The notes below the pieces were generated by a model, which saw nothing but the letters and a program-made list of their open reading frames with translations, was not told where the DNA came from and made no database searches. The position numbers were made by a program, and so were the translations under genes. A DNA stretch of 64,000 nt from Proales similis (lineage: Eukaryota > Rotifera > Eurotatoria > Ploima > Proalidae). This document shows positions 1 through 12,714 of this stretch, piece by piece (position 1 is the first letter of the stretch; each line of letters begins with the position of its first letter). The stretch covers positions 1,054,001-1,118,000 of the forward strand of contig JAGVRJ010000008.1 in NCBI GenBank assembly GCA_019059635.1, written 5' to 3'.

Positions 1-2594
1 TTAAACAATGCGATCGTCTTCCTGAGTGGCTCTGTGCACTCAATCCCACGGTAACAACTGGTGTGGAAAAAATGGCCAAATCCTCGACCACAGCAGGCAA
101 ACCTGTGAACGGCACAAGCGAGGCATGTGGTCATATTTATCTGACTACCAGTGTCGATTCATTGTCGATGCAACAAATGCTGGAGAAAAAAGTCTGCAAA
201 GAGTATTGGCCTTTCCTTGAGTTCGAGTTTGAGCGTTCTGTGCTCGAGCTGGGCATTACATTCGTTGAAGTATTTTTCGTCAACAAAACGGAAGTAGCCG
301 TGCAAAAAGTTGAGAGCAACGTTATAGATGGGCCGCGCCTATTCGATATGGTCTACTCGATAAATGAGACCAAAATCACTTCGCTAAAGCAGCTTACTCG
401 TCTGTTGACAAAAACAGTGACCGGCAGCCGAGTAAAATTGGTTGTCCAGAGACCGTGTGTGCTTCAGAACAATGTTATTCTCACTTCTGAATCAACAAGC
501 AGCTTTTTGGCTTCGCTGCAGCGAGCTCCTAAAGAAAGCGAGCAAACAAACAAAGCTACTGAAAACAAGGCAGTAGTACAAGCCGCGGCAAATGACCAAA
601 GCGCAGTTGAACCCAAGTCAGCGGAATCCAAACAGTATTCTTCCCTTGTGCAAAACACTCGACAAAAACTGGGAAGATGGGGCCAGCGCTTCAGTCCCGC
701 AGTCGACACTAAAGAGCCAACAAGCAAGCAAGAGATGACTAAAAGCCTTTCTTTATATAGCATTAATAAAGGCAACAACGGGGCTGATCAAAAGCAAAGT
801 CTTCCAACAACCCCTACCACTCCGGTCTATCATTTTGCCTCGGCTACTTGTCTTATTGATTACTTTTGTACAGTGGCTGAATGTGACTCTGTAAGTCATT
901 CTAATCAGACAGAAACTAAACTTTCTCGTCATGGACAATTTAAAAAAATTGTAGCGTGAAGAACACGTTGCTCTTGATCTCATGCGCTTGCTCAGTCCGG
1001 AGGTATCCTGTAAAAACTTAAAACGAACGTCGGACCTTGAAATTGACTCGGCCCTCTTGATCGATTTTAAATCGATCCCAATCGACCAAAGCCACAAGTT
1101 CGTTCTCGGCTCCCGCACAAACTACGTCAACATGTTCCTTTGGGCTCTTCAGCCCGTTTCAAAAGGCAGCAAATTAAAAAGCTCTTTAATCGGCTTTGTA
1201 AGTACTTGAGTCAAGTTGGCCAATTTACGTTTAAAACTAAAACTTAAACAAGGTAACTGTTCCCCTCAATGAATGTTTAGTAAACTGTTGGAGTGTGAGC
1301 AGTGGCCAAAGTCAGTCAACTTATCACTTCAAACCAGTCGAAGGTCTCAAAGCGAGCATATCTCGTTCTAATCGCTCCCACGTGCTGAGCGAGCATCCTG
1401 GCTTTGATGCTAATCTCACTGTGGGCACTGTGCAGCTCTTGTTTGAGCATCAATTAGACCGATCTGAATCGGGACCTAATGAATCGGCCCTGAGTGGTCA
1501 GATTGCTGCCGAGCTTGTTGAACAAAAACGCCTTGAAGACGAGCTTTCTGAAGAGTTTAACGGACAACCTCCGATCGAAGACGAGCAAGATGATGGCTCA
1601 GTGCACAAGTTTAAAAACGTGCAATTCAACGAGGCTGTCATGTGCGAATTCTGCGGCCGAAAAGTCGGTAGAAACTTTGTTTTATCAGCCTCGAACTGCC
1701 CTTAACTTTTGAGTCTTGTAGATTTGGTTCAAAAACGCGTACAAATGCGTTTACTGTGGATACGTTATTCATTTAAAGTGCTACGAGAAAACGATTGGCA
1801 AGACGATTTGTTCTCGTTATTATTCAAAGTTAAAGCAGCAGCAGCCAGATCAACAGCTTCAACCTCAGGAGATCTGTAGTCACAAACGGCAGCAGAGTCA
1901 GCACTCGGACGATTTTGAAATTCTCGATGAGCATAAGAGTTTGGGAACAACGCCCGTCTCATACAAAACAGAGAACGTTTCTTCTCGCCTGAGCAGCTTC
2001 CTCAGCGGAATTAGGCAGCGGCATCGAACAGACGAGGGCAAGGAAGTCGATTCGAGTAAGAGTCGCGCAATATTGAGCAATTGGGGTTTCAGTCGAAATC
2101 GCTTGAGTCAATCGTTTCGGGACAAGACGATCGACGATTCATCGCTAAGCAAAGGCTCCAACGAGGGTTCTTTGCATGACTACCCTGCTCCGGCTAAAGA
2201 GCATGAGGAAAAGTGTTTTGGTTCTCAGCTGTTTGACGATTTATCACCAGACGAACGTCGACTCAAGTTCGAGGACACAATTCAAAAATACCAGTCGAGT
2301 ATAGAGGAAATGACCAAAGACAAACATGAACTTGAGAATGAACTGATTGCCTGTGAGGGTCACGAGCTGAAGAAAATAGGACAATTGCAGGCACAAATAA
2401 ACCAGATGGACGAAAAAATTGAGGGCGTGGTCTCGCTCCTGATGCATTACCAGGCCGGCTTGGACAGCTTGCAGGAATATGAATTAGATCATTCGAGACC
2501 CTCATTCGTTCCACAGATCGAGGTGAGCGAATTTAACGAACACTCAGCCGATTGCCATCACACTGATCGTGAAGATTGTCCACTTCCATCCTGA
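1..2594 (+). CDS. PDZD8: PDZD8 orthologue, 3' part (ER-late endosome lipid-transfer tether)
   Basis: Partial gene; the 5' part (transmembrane anchor and SMP lipid-transfer domain) lies before the window. Exons that close in frame: <1-890, 955-1197, 1316-1663 and 1722-2594. Domains in order: a PDZ domain (about 180-460, ending near LVVQRP), a mid region, a C1 zinc finger spanning the 1664-1721 intron (HKF..., CEFC, then YKCVYC, HLKC and a final C), and a C-terminal coiled coil (about 2240-2480, starting LSPDERRLKFE). The order PDZ-C1-coiled coil and the stretch LLMHYQAGL are characteristic of PDZD8, which in mammals tethers ER to late endosomes and binds Rab7 through its coiled coil. The donor GTCGGT at 1664 was chosen because it restores C1 spacing (11 residues between the Cys pairs). 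A polyadenylation signal AATAAA lies near 2731. Confidence 0.85.
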
Positions 2595-2921
2595 ACTTGA
2601 TATCAGATCTGAATCAAACCGCTTAATCCAACCAATTTAGCCAGCCCTAATTTCTAAAAGCATAGAGCTTTTTCCATAGCCGTTTTATTCGCTCAATTTA
2701 TCTTTTTCCACATGTCAATTAATATTGTGCAATAAATTCCTTAAGCACCACTAACAAAGCGACTAACCGGCGTAAAGACTCATTTAAACTGCAGTCAAGC
2801 CAGAAATTCATTTGAGAGAAAAAATATTGTTTTCGATTCAAAGACAAAAGCTCATGGTTGGGCTTTAGATTGGTGTATAATCGAGTTTGTTTTCACTCGG
2901 TAAAATTGAATTGATGTTAGC
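2595..2921. other. Intergenic, PDZD8 3' UTR and MTIF3 upstream region
   Basis: Contains the likely PDZD8 polyadenylation signal (near 2731) followed by about 190 bp of AT-rich sequence before the MTIF3 start. No other gene seen. Confidence 0.6.
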
Positions 2922-3614
2922 ATGAGTAATTTAGCCAGAGTTCTTGGGCCATTCCTGCCTCGGATGTCGGTAGCTCGAAGTCTCTCGAGCAAATTATATA
3001 AGACGCCGACCAACAACGCCAAGGTCTTTCGTCCGAGCACGGTGGCGGTGACAAATGCGAACAAGCATTTAGAAATACAGCTGTTCGACGAGGTGCAAAA
3101 AGACCTTGGGCGCATGAGCATGCAGGAGGCAAAAGAACTGGCAAGCGGGCGCCAATTGAAGCTGGTCATTATGGACGAGTCGCAAAAACCGCCGCATTTC
3201 AAGCTAATGACTGGTAGCGATCTCTACAAAGAGCAAATGAAGGCCAGAGATGAAAACAAGACAGAGCTTAATGCTAAAAAGCCAAAAGAAAAAGAGATCG
3301 ACATAAATCTGGGCATTTCGGACCACGATCTGGATATAAAATTAAAACTGGCGCAGAATTTTTACGAAAAAGGACATCCTATTAAGATCAAAGTTCTTTC
3401 TAAAATCCTAAACAAAAAGGTAAATAGAGAAAACTATCCATCTGCTTTTAATAATTGTTTTTTCACTTAACTTCTGCTCAAAAAGGACAAGAATTTGAAT
3501 CAACTGCAGGATGAGTTTATTGAGCGATTAGCCCGTCTAATTCAATTCGCCAAGCTCAAAGTACAAAAGCGAAACGAAAACCAAATAATTTTATTTATCG
3601 AAACTCAAGCTTAG
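2922..3614 (+). CDS. MTIF3: Mitochondrial translation initiation factor IF-3
   Basis: Two exons, 2922-3419 and 3486-3614, join in phase 0 to give 208 aa. The intron is 66 bp. The protein has a basic, Ser/Arg-rich N-terminus fitting a mitochondrial presequence. Then come the IF-3 N-domain signature (KLVIMDESQKPPHFKLM), the linker, and the C-domain start (EIDINLGISDHDLDIKLK...FYEKGHPIKIKV). IF-3 prevents premature joining of mitoribosomal subunits and helps select initiator tRNA and start codon. The second exon supplies the C-terminal helix-strand (DEFIERLARLIQF...LFIETQA). Length is close to the family minimum. The gene converges on the DUF4139 gene, with only 212 bp between stop codons. Confidence 0.85.
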
Positions 3615-3826
3615 TTGCAAAACGAAATCGACACTCGTTTGGAAAAAAGTAAATATTGAAGCCTAACCAACTAAAAGACTCGCAAGTTTTGAAATAGATA
3701 ACATTCAATTAAAAAATTTTGGTTTTTTTCTTTCAAGCAAACATTTTCTGGCATTTTGCGTTCACTCTTTTCGATGATCATTTCGGCTTCTCTTGCTGCT
3801 CAAGTTGTCTGAATCGAGCTGTGCAA

Positions 3827-6824
3827 TCAGAAGAATTCAATCTCCTTTTCAGGCGGGTGCTCGATCAGGTATTTGATGGTGAGCTCCTCTTTTTGATTGG
3901 GTGCCATGTTGAGAGTAAACTCAAGATTATTCGATTTGTTCAACTGAACTTTTTCGTTGTTCTTCAATACTGGCTCAATCAATTTGACCTAATTTGCACG
4001 CTTGTTCAATCTTAGCTCTTGTGATCAATTTAAGCAAAAGACACTTGCCTGGATTTTATCCTCCGAGCTAAGAGGCAGATTTTCGTGAATCAATATCTCA
4101 ATTTGATTCTTGGAAGTGTTCTTGATTTCAATGCTCTGCACATGTGTGGTTGACGTGCTCTTGCTTATCATGCCTGATTGGCCTTTAAGTTTTCGCATTG
4201 GCTTGTACTCGATCTTAATGGCTGGATCTATTCCGAGCGAGCAAAAGAACTCTTCTTGTGGACTGTACGACTTGAGGTCGGTCTGTTAATTAGTTTAAAT
4301 AAATTAGCCAGATCTGCGCGGCCTAATGCTCTCCACGTGGTTTTTACCTTAGTCACAAAATTGTTATCCAGAAACACATTTGCCGGCCCGGCCAACAGCG
4401 AGTAGTCAGATGTGTTTACTACTCTGGCTTTTATATAAGCGTTGGTGTTTTTCTTTGGCACTGCCTCGTGCTTGAACTCAGGTTTCAGATTGATTATGGC
4501 AATCGAAACCTTGTGAGTGTTGTTGTCTGCAGGAATAGTGGCCGCTCTTGGAATATCGAATGTGTATGTTGAGCCTATTGCACTGCTCTGAACCTTGAGA
4601 ATTCAAATTTAGTTATTTTTGCGCAAAAGCAAAGATAATTGTTCGATCGGTGAAAGCAAACACTTTGAGAGCTTAATCTAACTGAGATGCAATCAGAATT
4701 TTGACCAATTTAGAAATGAGTCTGAATGGTGAGAAGTTGGCCAAGAACAACATAAGAGGTGGAACGAAATGAAATAAAATAGATGAGACGTAATGTATAT
4801 TTGGAAGATTCTGAAATAGAAAAAAGAACCAAAGTAGGTGGCACCTGTGTAAGTGGAGATCTCTCAGCTTCGGGTTTTTCATTCACTTCCACATCGCACA
4901 ATTGGACATCTTCATTACGCTCGCGAGAGCGAACGCAAGAGCAAATTTTGCGCTTCATCGAACTCCTCAATCTGGCACCTCTCGACTCACTTTTTCACAG
5001 ACAGAATTAGATTCAAATTGTCGATTTGGTTGTCAAGCTCAATTAGTAATAAAAGCAATTAAAAAAACTATGAATAGAAAGAGACCAGACAACTCAATTA
5101 AATTCAAATGTAGAAAATGAAAGACCTAAAGAGAGAGAGAGAGACACACAGGGAGTCAGATGAGATCATATAGATGCTTTGAACGGCTAGCGTTTGCTTC
5201 TGCTTTTGTGAAATTTCGTTCTTTTAAACATGCACCTGTGCGGCCTGTTCCTGAATCTCAGGCAAGCTGATCGCTTCTTCCTCGTCATGCATGGCGTCAA
5301 GAGAGTAGGCTGTCAACTTTTTGCCTAAAAATCGCCGCTTGAAAAACGGCGTCCTAATTTTGTCCAATATGAATGTGACGAATGACCAGAGACAACATAA
5401 AAATACGAAGCAATCAACATTACGAGCAAACGACGACTTGTTAAGGGAAATGGGGAAGCTAGTGTGAATGAAATAAGCAACTCAGCTTGATTTGCCTCTC
5501 ACTGATCGTGTAATTGAGTTCATCAAGAAAAGCCAACCTCGGTATTCAAGGATTTCAATTGCGGCAAGCTTTCTTCCATAACACTACTGGCGTCGGCATC
5601 GGCCATCATGCACATTTCAGCTCGCATGGGCATTGCCATTGGTTTGCACATGTATCGCATTGACTCGTTTCTACCAAAGTTTGTATCGAAACAAAAAGAA
5701 CAATATTCAACAATTCGGAATTTAACAGCGTGCAGTTGTTAGTAAGCAACAATAACAAACAATTTAAAACTGATAGCTAGCAAGCTAAAATGAACAGGTG
5801 GAACAACTTACAGTTTGTTGTGATGCACGATCGGCTGCTTAAATCGAACGTTCTGAGTCTCAAGCTCGGGCACGTTGCCGCTGACTGATGGAACAGCGGT
5901 CGATAGGCTAATTGAAGTCTCGTTCCAGTCTTCGCCCGTTGACTGCTTGATCATCCCATAGTAGTTAATCTATTCAGACGAGAGACTAGTACCAGGTAGA
6001 AAATGTGCACCGAACGAAGCAGTTTGGCTTACCACCATTGACTTTTCGGAGCTGTAAACACGAACGTCGTATTTGGGTGTCCAGGATGCATTGTAGACAA
6101 CATAGGAAACCACTAGGTCGACTTCGGCACTTTCCTCTTGCGCCTCGATCAGTATGATTATCTCCCTAAAAAAGTCGAGGTTTCAGGTCTTATTATTGGC
6201 CCTCTAAGATGCCAGTATTTACGTGGTCATGTTGTTACGATTTTGGCTCAACTTTTGCAGGTTTTGTCGGGCAGCCCTAACTTCCTCTCCGATTCGCTTG
6301 AGTTCTTGCTCGATTTCTGTTCGAGTGCGGTCGAATTCAGCCAATTTTGATGAATAAACGTCGACGAAACTCAAAAAATTGTCGACGTTCTCTCTGGACC
6401 CGATGAGGCTGGCTGGAGTTTTGGCGTCGCCTCCGTCATAGCTTGGTTTCGCCTGGCTGTGCGCAAATTCATCAAGTATGTTGGTTTGCCGATTGAGTCT
6501 TTCTAAACGATTTCGTTCAGCGATCTCCTCTTGCTCTAGTTTGTTTATCTTGTCCTGAAGTTCTTTGACTCTTTCGTGAGAATTCAGTTCTTCGGAGGTC
6601 ACCGCCCGTTTCTGGCAGATCACGTCAAGCACAGTTGCATTGCCGCATCCTTCCACTCTGACCGAATCCTGGTCCACTGAACTGCTCACTGAGTCAATAA
6701 CCAACTCGTTCTCCCCGTTGACCAGCTTAGCTTTCAGCCGGCGCTGAATTTCTGCCCGGTATGTATAAACGATTACCTTTTCGTAAGGCAGATCTCTCAT
6801 ACAAAACGTGTGCTTGCTACTCAT
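3827..6824 (-). CDS. DUF4140/DUF4139 family protein (F37C4.5-like)
   Basis: Multi-exon gene read on the minus strand. The start is at 6824 (MSSKHTFCMRDLPYEKV). An in-frame ATG at 6845 exists, but the family usually begins just before this motif. The N-terminal DUF4140 region is YTYRAEIQRRLKAKL...GENELVIDSV, followed by a coiled coil (about 6540-6240). The DUF4139 beta-rich domain contains VDLVVSYVVYNASWTPKYDVRVYSSE and GMIKQSTGEDWNETSISLSTA. It ends with a conserved tail (SIEIKNTSKNQIEILIHE...PPEKEIEFF, stop 3827-3829). Known members include C. elegans F37C4.5. The family is widespread in animals, fungi and bacteria and its molecular function is unknown. At least seven short introns separate the exons; I did not fix every junction. 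An acidic, low-complexity exon lies around 5220-5310. Confidence 0.8.
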
Positions 6825-6845
6825 TGCGTTTGAAAATTCGTGCAA

Positions 6846-8269
6846 GAGTTTGTGTGTGTGTATTCGTGTCTACGAATGAAAAAGGATAAAAATGAGTTCT
6901 CTGAGAATAAATGGCAGAAAAAAATTAAAAAAGTTTGAGATTGAATCAGCAACAACAAAGCCAATAGGAACTTTTGAAATCGTAGACGCATGAAAATCTG
7001 ATTCACTCGACTTGTTTATGGGCCAGCCTCCCTGGACTGAGCACGGTGGCTGAAGCGTTGTGTGCTCAGGTAATAAAAATAAAAATTATTTTAGTTTAAT
7101 GAGGAGAGTCAAAGACGAAAGTATGAATGCAGGCAAAAATGCTGCGTTGCATAATAATTTTTTTTGAGGAATAAATTTAACGCGGGCGGCTGAGTTAAAG
7201 CGCCAACTTATGATGATTGTTCTAGCTGAAAAGCCTCGATGCTAAATTTAAGATAAGCTCAGCTAAAGCGGGCGTCTAATACACTTGATAAGAACGCACT
7301 TTCCTATATGCGTCTCCTTCTCTTTGCTTTGTACCTATCTCAACCCTGTTCCCTCACTCTTAAATTATTTTATATCCTGTTCTTGCCCTGAACTCTATTT
7401 TCGAAGGGCTGGCATCCTGTATTCCAATGGCCTTTCGTTCCTTGCTTTCTCTCTTGGAAAAAGTTCTCGGGAAAGCAGGAATTCTGGCCGCATCCCTAGA
7501 GGTTTTTGAAGATCATGAAGAAATAAACAGAAAGCAAAGTGAAAATCCCTGCATCATAAATCTGTGCATTACCAGCTCACACGAGCGTTATTCAAGCCTA
7601 ATCCATTCGTTTAGTTGCCCAAATAATCGCTTTTGTTCGCTCTTTCAATTGTCTATTCGTCTATTCTCAAGAGAAGAAGAAACTCTTCTCGTTGTTGTTA
7701 TTTAGATATTCAAACAGCAGCTAAACGTTGTACACAGTCTTGAGCCATACACATTCAAGAGACAATCAATCATATATCCACAAGTGATTGGCTAATAAAA
7801 TCGTCTGAAAGAGCTTAATGTGGATTATAATATCTTGATTTGGTTAGCTTCTATCATTTTGGTTGTATTTTAGTTAAAGTTTTCAGACCAAATCGGCTCG
7901 CTAAACGAACGAAACTAAAATATGAATTGCAAGTATAGCTAGGTAGCGCATCATCGTAAAAATGATTCTTTGGTGCTCTGAATGTCGCTACGTAGCTTCT
8001 ATACCTTGAACGCTCAGATGATTGTCTATGCGCGTTGCGTTTATGATTAGATAGACACATGGGAATGACTCAGATATGAATAAAATAAATTTTACCCTTC
8101 CAAGTCAAATTTATTGTTTCGTCCTACAAGTTGAAATAAGGGCTTCCAAAGACAAGAAAAAAAAGAGCCAGATTGTTAGAGAAGAAATTATAAGAAATGA
8201 TTTGATCGTTGACTCAACTACTATCTATTGACTGCAGCTCAGTTTTAATGAGAATGCAGCTTTAATTGG
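6846..8269. other. Intergenic, upstream of DUF4139 gene and downstream of PIGN
   Basis: About 1.4 kb between two minus-strand genes. It should hold the DUF4139 promoter and the PIGN 3' end. Short open frames here (7285-7705, 7854-8060) have no recognisable domain, no coding-like composition and no splice context, so I do not call a gene. Confidence 0.5.
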
Positions 8270-11200
8270 CTATGCAACTTTGGCCAATTTGAGTCGGTTG
8301 GACAAGTTGGCTATTTCGAATCGGAACAGAAATTGCGTAAGCGAGAACAACACCGAAACGATGATAATCATCAACATCACAATAATAAAGTGGCTTATGC
8401 TTATTCCAATATCGAGCCAGCTGCCCTCTGTGCGTATGAGGAAGAAGAAATTCTTAAGATAAATAATTACCAAGGGCGGGACTAGAAGAGAGATTTTAAT
8501 TTTGGGTAACAATTACCATGGCCATCAGATCAGAGAAAATCATTAAATTAACAAACGAAGCTTTGATAGGTAATCCAACAACTTCGTAGGTAAAGTAGAA
8601 AAATATTACCACCACAAGGAACGGAATAATGATCTAATTGCCCGGATGAGCCAACTTCGAGATGATGACTAAGATTATCCAAGGCCTACCTTGGCGAACA
8701 AAACGAGGCCCATTACAAACGGATTAAAGATGGTCAGAAAGCAGTAGACCGAGACCGGGTCGAAGCTAGAAGAAAATTGGAATATAAAGGAAGACAATGA
8801 AGGAAGAGAGAAAAACAACATTCCAATTCTCTGAGGAGATTACCTGTTGATCGATGCCATATTGCCGGTGCCAAAAAAAGAAACTAGTAGATGCAGAACC
8901 AGTACATAAACCCGGCCCATAGTAGTCCAGCTTTGTCCTCTCATGTTGCCATCCTTGGCCGACTGCTGAACTTCAGCCCGGTTCGTTATACACTTTAAGT
9001 CATTCGTCATTCAAGCAAACCAAAGTCAAGTTCAGTTTGCTTACGCTTCCAACATCAAATGAGCCTGTGTGAATGAAGCATTCAACCATTAGCCACGAGA
9101 ACATTTGAGCCACAAGTGCGATCAGGAACAAGCCCTCGTAGCTAAGGAGAGTTTCAATTAAGAATCTTCTTATCGCTGTTTGAGATTAATTTTGCCGCTC
9201 ACGATATGCTTGTCAACAGGTAAATGTTCAAAAGGCCGGACACGATTATAACAAGCCGCTGCTGCGGTTCAGGTTTTGAAAAAAAGGGCAAAGCAAGGCT
9301 GGCCAACAGCAGGCAGCAGCTTGTAATCTGGCAAGCTAGAGGAAGACCCCAACCTGAAGCGATTGAAAAACGTGCACAAGCAACATTCACACCAGTCAAA
9401 ATCGAACAAGTAATCTTGAGGATTAGAAATTCGTAAGAAATAACTGAATTTGAATAATCGAAACTTGAGACTTACCAGACATTGACCAGTCGCTTTCCCT
9501 TGTCTGAAAATTCCCCGAAAGTTCAAAACAAAAGCAATCAATGCGATTGATATCAAACAGGCCAAGTAGCTGAATAGCAAGCTTAATTAATGAGATAGCA
9601 AAATTAGGAAAAATCTTCCTTTTACGTACACCAAAGAGAGATGAGTATAGCCTTGGATTACTGGCAATGCTGGGAATACGCCCAACAATAAAGAGGAAAC
9701 GACAATCGCGTATTTTGCCAAGGACTTGAAGTCGGGAAATTGATTACTGCAAGGTGAAGACAAACCGAATAGTTTAAGCTAATTACGTCTGTCTTGGTTC
9801 TGCTGTTAACATTTAGCGTTAGAGCAATCCACGCAGAGTAAAGTATTAGAGCTGCAGTAAGTATCCACCGGTAGAAAAATGCCATAACGAACATTTCAAC
9901 CGATAGCAACAGTACAGCCAGCTGCATCAAATTGCTTAACAGCTCAGCGTTGAAAAGCTGTACAAGAACTTGGGCCCGATCGAACCGCAGCATTACTGAA
10001 CGCCAAACGAATATTGGCAAAAGCGTGTAAAAATAATAAGTCGGTTGAAATCGCTGGTCTTGATTTTGCTAAAATAGATTGCTCACACTGAAAGATGAAT
10101 CTCTAACTTACATATGGACAACAAGACCGAGACAAGCGACAATGTCAAAAAGATACCATTCATCATGAGTTTTTGTCTGTTGTTCTGAATAATTGCTGGT
10201 TGTTCGTGTAAGAGCAGAAAAGCAATCCAGCCGACGAATGCCATTACAATGCAACTCCTGTAAACATTAAGTACAACTTGGCGGTTCAGCCCTTGCTATT
10301 CAAGAATTGGTTACCCTAAATAGAGCTTGTTGTATTTTTGGTAGTAATCAAAGGCTTGTAGACTTGAATCTATCAGTATGTCGATGTGCGACACCTTTTG
10401 AATTTGAATTTCCATTTATAAGTCAACTCGACTTTGATTCTCACTTACAGCTGCCTCGAACTGGCCGTTCTGAATAAGGAAATCAATATGTCGAAGCTGA
10501 TTTTCCACATCATTCATCGTTAGCTTCCTTTTTATTTTTGCAAGTGCTCATTGGTCGCTCGTTTAATCCAGAATTTGCTTAACTTACGAGAATTCTTTAA
10601 AGAACAAAGAGTTCTCTCTGATTTGGTGATGCTTTATTCTCAGCTGCTCGATTATTTGTAAAGCATTCGTGCGGTATGCGAAGCATTTTTCGCGTTCACT
10701 GGCATTTAAGAATGCATGTGGCAGTTTTCCCTTCCGAATTCGAATTTTTATCACAAATACAATAGCGATTAAGTTTTGCAAATGTTATTACGATTGAGTT
10801 GAGAGGAATTGGCGAGCCGATTAAATATGACATGAGAGGAGCTGTGTCGACTTGTTCCATGCGGCCAAGTTTTGCTCGAGCTTTGAAAACACCATTTGAC
10901 ATAGACCATTCAGTTTGAAGGCATTTTGATCCTCAGCCCACTTACTGTACGACATGTCGCTTCGTAGACCGGCGCCCCACGCAACAAAGGGAACCATCCT
11001 CTCAGAGTCATCACCGGACCCATGCGAGCCTTTTTATTTTGTCTTTTCATTCGAATCGGATTCAGAGGCTAGCCTTTACCCCAATCGGTCATTCCATGGT
11101 CGGCTGTAAATACATACGCCGTTTGATTGTCCTGTGAGTAAAATTCGTCGAGCAAGTCGACTACTTCTTTGACCAGTCGGTCCACATAAACAATGTTGTT

Positions 11201-12067
11201 CACGTACTCCCTAAATTGCAAGAATTGAGCTCTTTGGCCTAACGTGATGTTTCCTATGCTCTTACAATGAGTGAGGCTTTTTGGAATGACCTGATTCAAA
11301 TGAATTCAAAATTAGGCCTGAAACACGCTTTGCCTCAAATCTGACGTATTAGCTACCATTTGTATCAATGCCTAGCAGATGGAAAAAGAAAACTATTTGA
11401 TTCGAATGGAGCATTTGGAGTTGGCTTTCGTTTCCTTTCGAAGTTTCGATGAATTTCTAAAAGCAATTTGTTTCAAACTTTGCTGTAATAGGGGCTCGTT
11501 GAATGAGCAGAACCGGTCGGCTACCTTGAAGTTGTATAGAACCCAATGGTCGAGTATTGTGGCGTTTTCCGATGCAAAGTCTTCAATGCTGGCGTCATAA
11601 GTGTGCATGAATACGTTCGGAGATGATTTAGAAAACATGTTGAGTATGTCAGGGCTGCCCCAGCCCCAAGTGTATCGAGACTGATTGAAAAAGGAGTCGA
11701 ACTCGACCGGGTTTTCTTTCCAGCCTTTAGCCACCGCGCTTATATCTTCATAGAAGCCAGCTATCATTGCTACGTGGCCAGGGCGTGACTCTGTTGGCAC
11801 CTGAGTGCTTGAAATTGCGTACGGGCCTCGCTGATCTTTTAGAAACATGTCACTTCGACTGTCGAATAAATCGAAAAATGACGACGCTCGCAGGCCGTCA
11901 GCCACAAACAGCACAATGCGTTTGGCTGGTTTCCCAACTTGCTTCCATTCGACTGTTTTAGCACCGTGCACAAGTGGCGATTTAAAGTAGACGTCAAATA
12001 TTGAGTAGAATATTATCAAATGGACGCCAACTCCGATTAGAATGAGCCTCAAGTCGAGCCGCAGCAT
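8270..12067 (-). CDS. PIGN: GPI ethanolamine phosphate transferase 1
   Basis: Multi-exon gene of the ER GPI-anchor pathway. The enzyme adds phosphoethanolamine to the first mannose of the GPI precursor. The start is at 12067 (MLRLDLRLILIGVGVHLIIF, a signal anchor). The lumenal alkaline-phosphatase-like domain shows IVLFVADGLRA, the nucleophile region VPTESRPGHVAMIAG, FFFHLLGIDTNG split by an intron near 11355, the metal site FTADHGMTDWG (about 11075), then GSHGSGDDSERMVPFVAWGAG (about 11030-10975). The downstream exons (about 10400-8270) encode many hydrophobic helices. The last exon ends with EGSWLDIGISISHFIIVM, a hallmark of PIGN C-termini (stop 8270-8272). One ATG-proximal variant is VADGLRASS where other species often have VADGLRAD. 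It is divergently paired with the 836-aa gene. Confidence 0.88.
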
Positions 12068-12714
12068 TTTCTAGTTCAGTTCAGATCAAAACTTGCTCAA
12101 TCCCTCACTTTGTCTATTCTGTCAAACGCGATAGAGTTTCCCAGATACCGAGCAAGACTCGAGCATTATAAACTTGTACACCGATCAAATTATGAATTGT
12201 TCAGGAGATCATTCAAAAAATAAAGAATTTTTGATGAGCTGCAAGCTCAAATTCGTTATTTCATTCAAATCACTGAACTCGCAATAAATAGAACACTGAA
12301 TTAATTTTCAGGTCAATGCAGACATGTCAAAGCATTTCAAGGGATATTAGCTCCTTTCACTTTTCACGCTCTTTTTTTAATATACTTCATCTGGAACTGG
12401 TTAAACTTTTCATCACTCACGTGCTGTTCTTCAGGTTCGTGTCGCACGATTCTCTCCAACTTTCTCCAACTTAGGATAATTCGCATTTAATTGTAATGTT
12501 TTGTTTGTTGTGAAGTGCCGATCTAACAAAGGCTGTTAGTATGGGCGATGCATTATACTTTAAGGTCTCAACATAATCGGATGCCCCGATAGAATGAATA
12601 TTAATTGGTATTTCTACCTCAAGTCGTTCTAATTATCAATAACCAAGTCTGTTTAGATAAAAATTCAAAAGCCATCATTCGCATCAACAACAAAGGCACT
12701 TTGCTATCGACGGC
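12068..12714. promoter_or_regulatory. Divergent promoter region, PIGN / 836-aa gene
   Basis: A 647-bp AT-rich spacer between two start codons on opposite strands, so it should contain both promoters. No clear TATA element that I would assign to either gene. Confidence 0.45.

Noticed and set aside
7285-7705. Overlapping open frames between the DUF4139 gene and PIGN
   Set aside because: No domain, no splice context and no coding-like composition.
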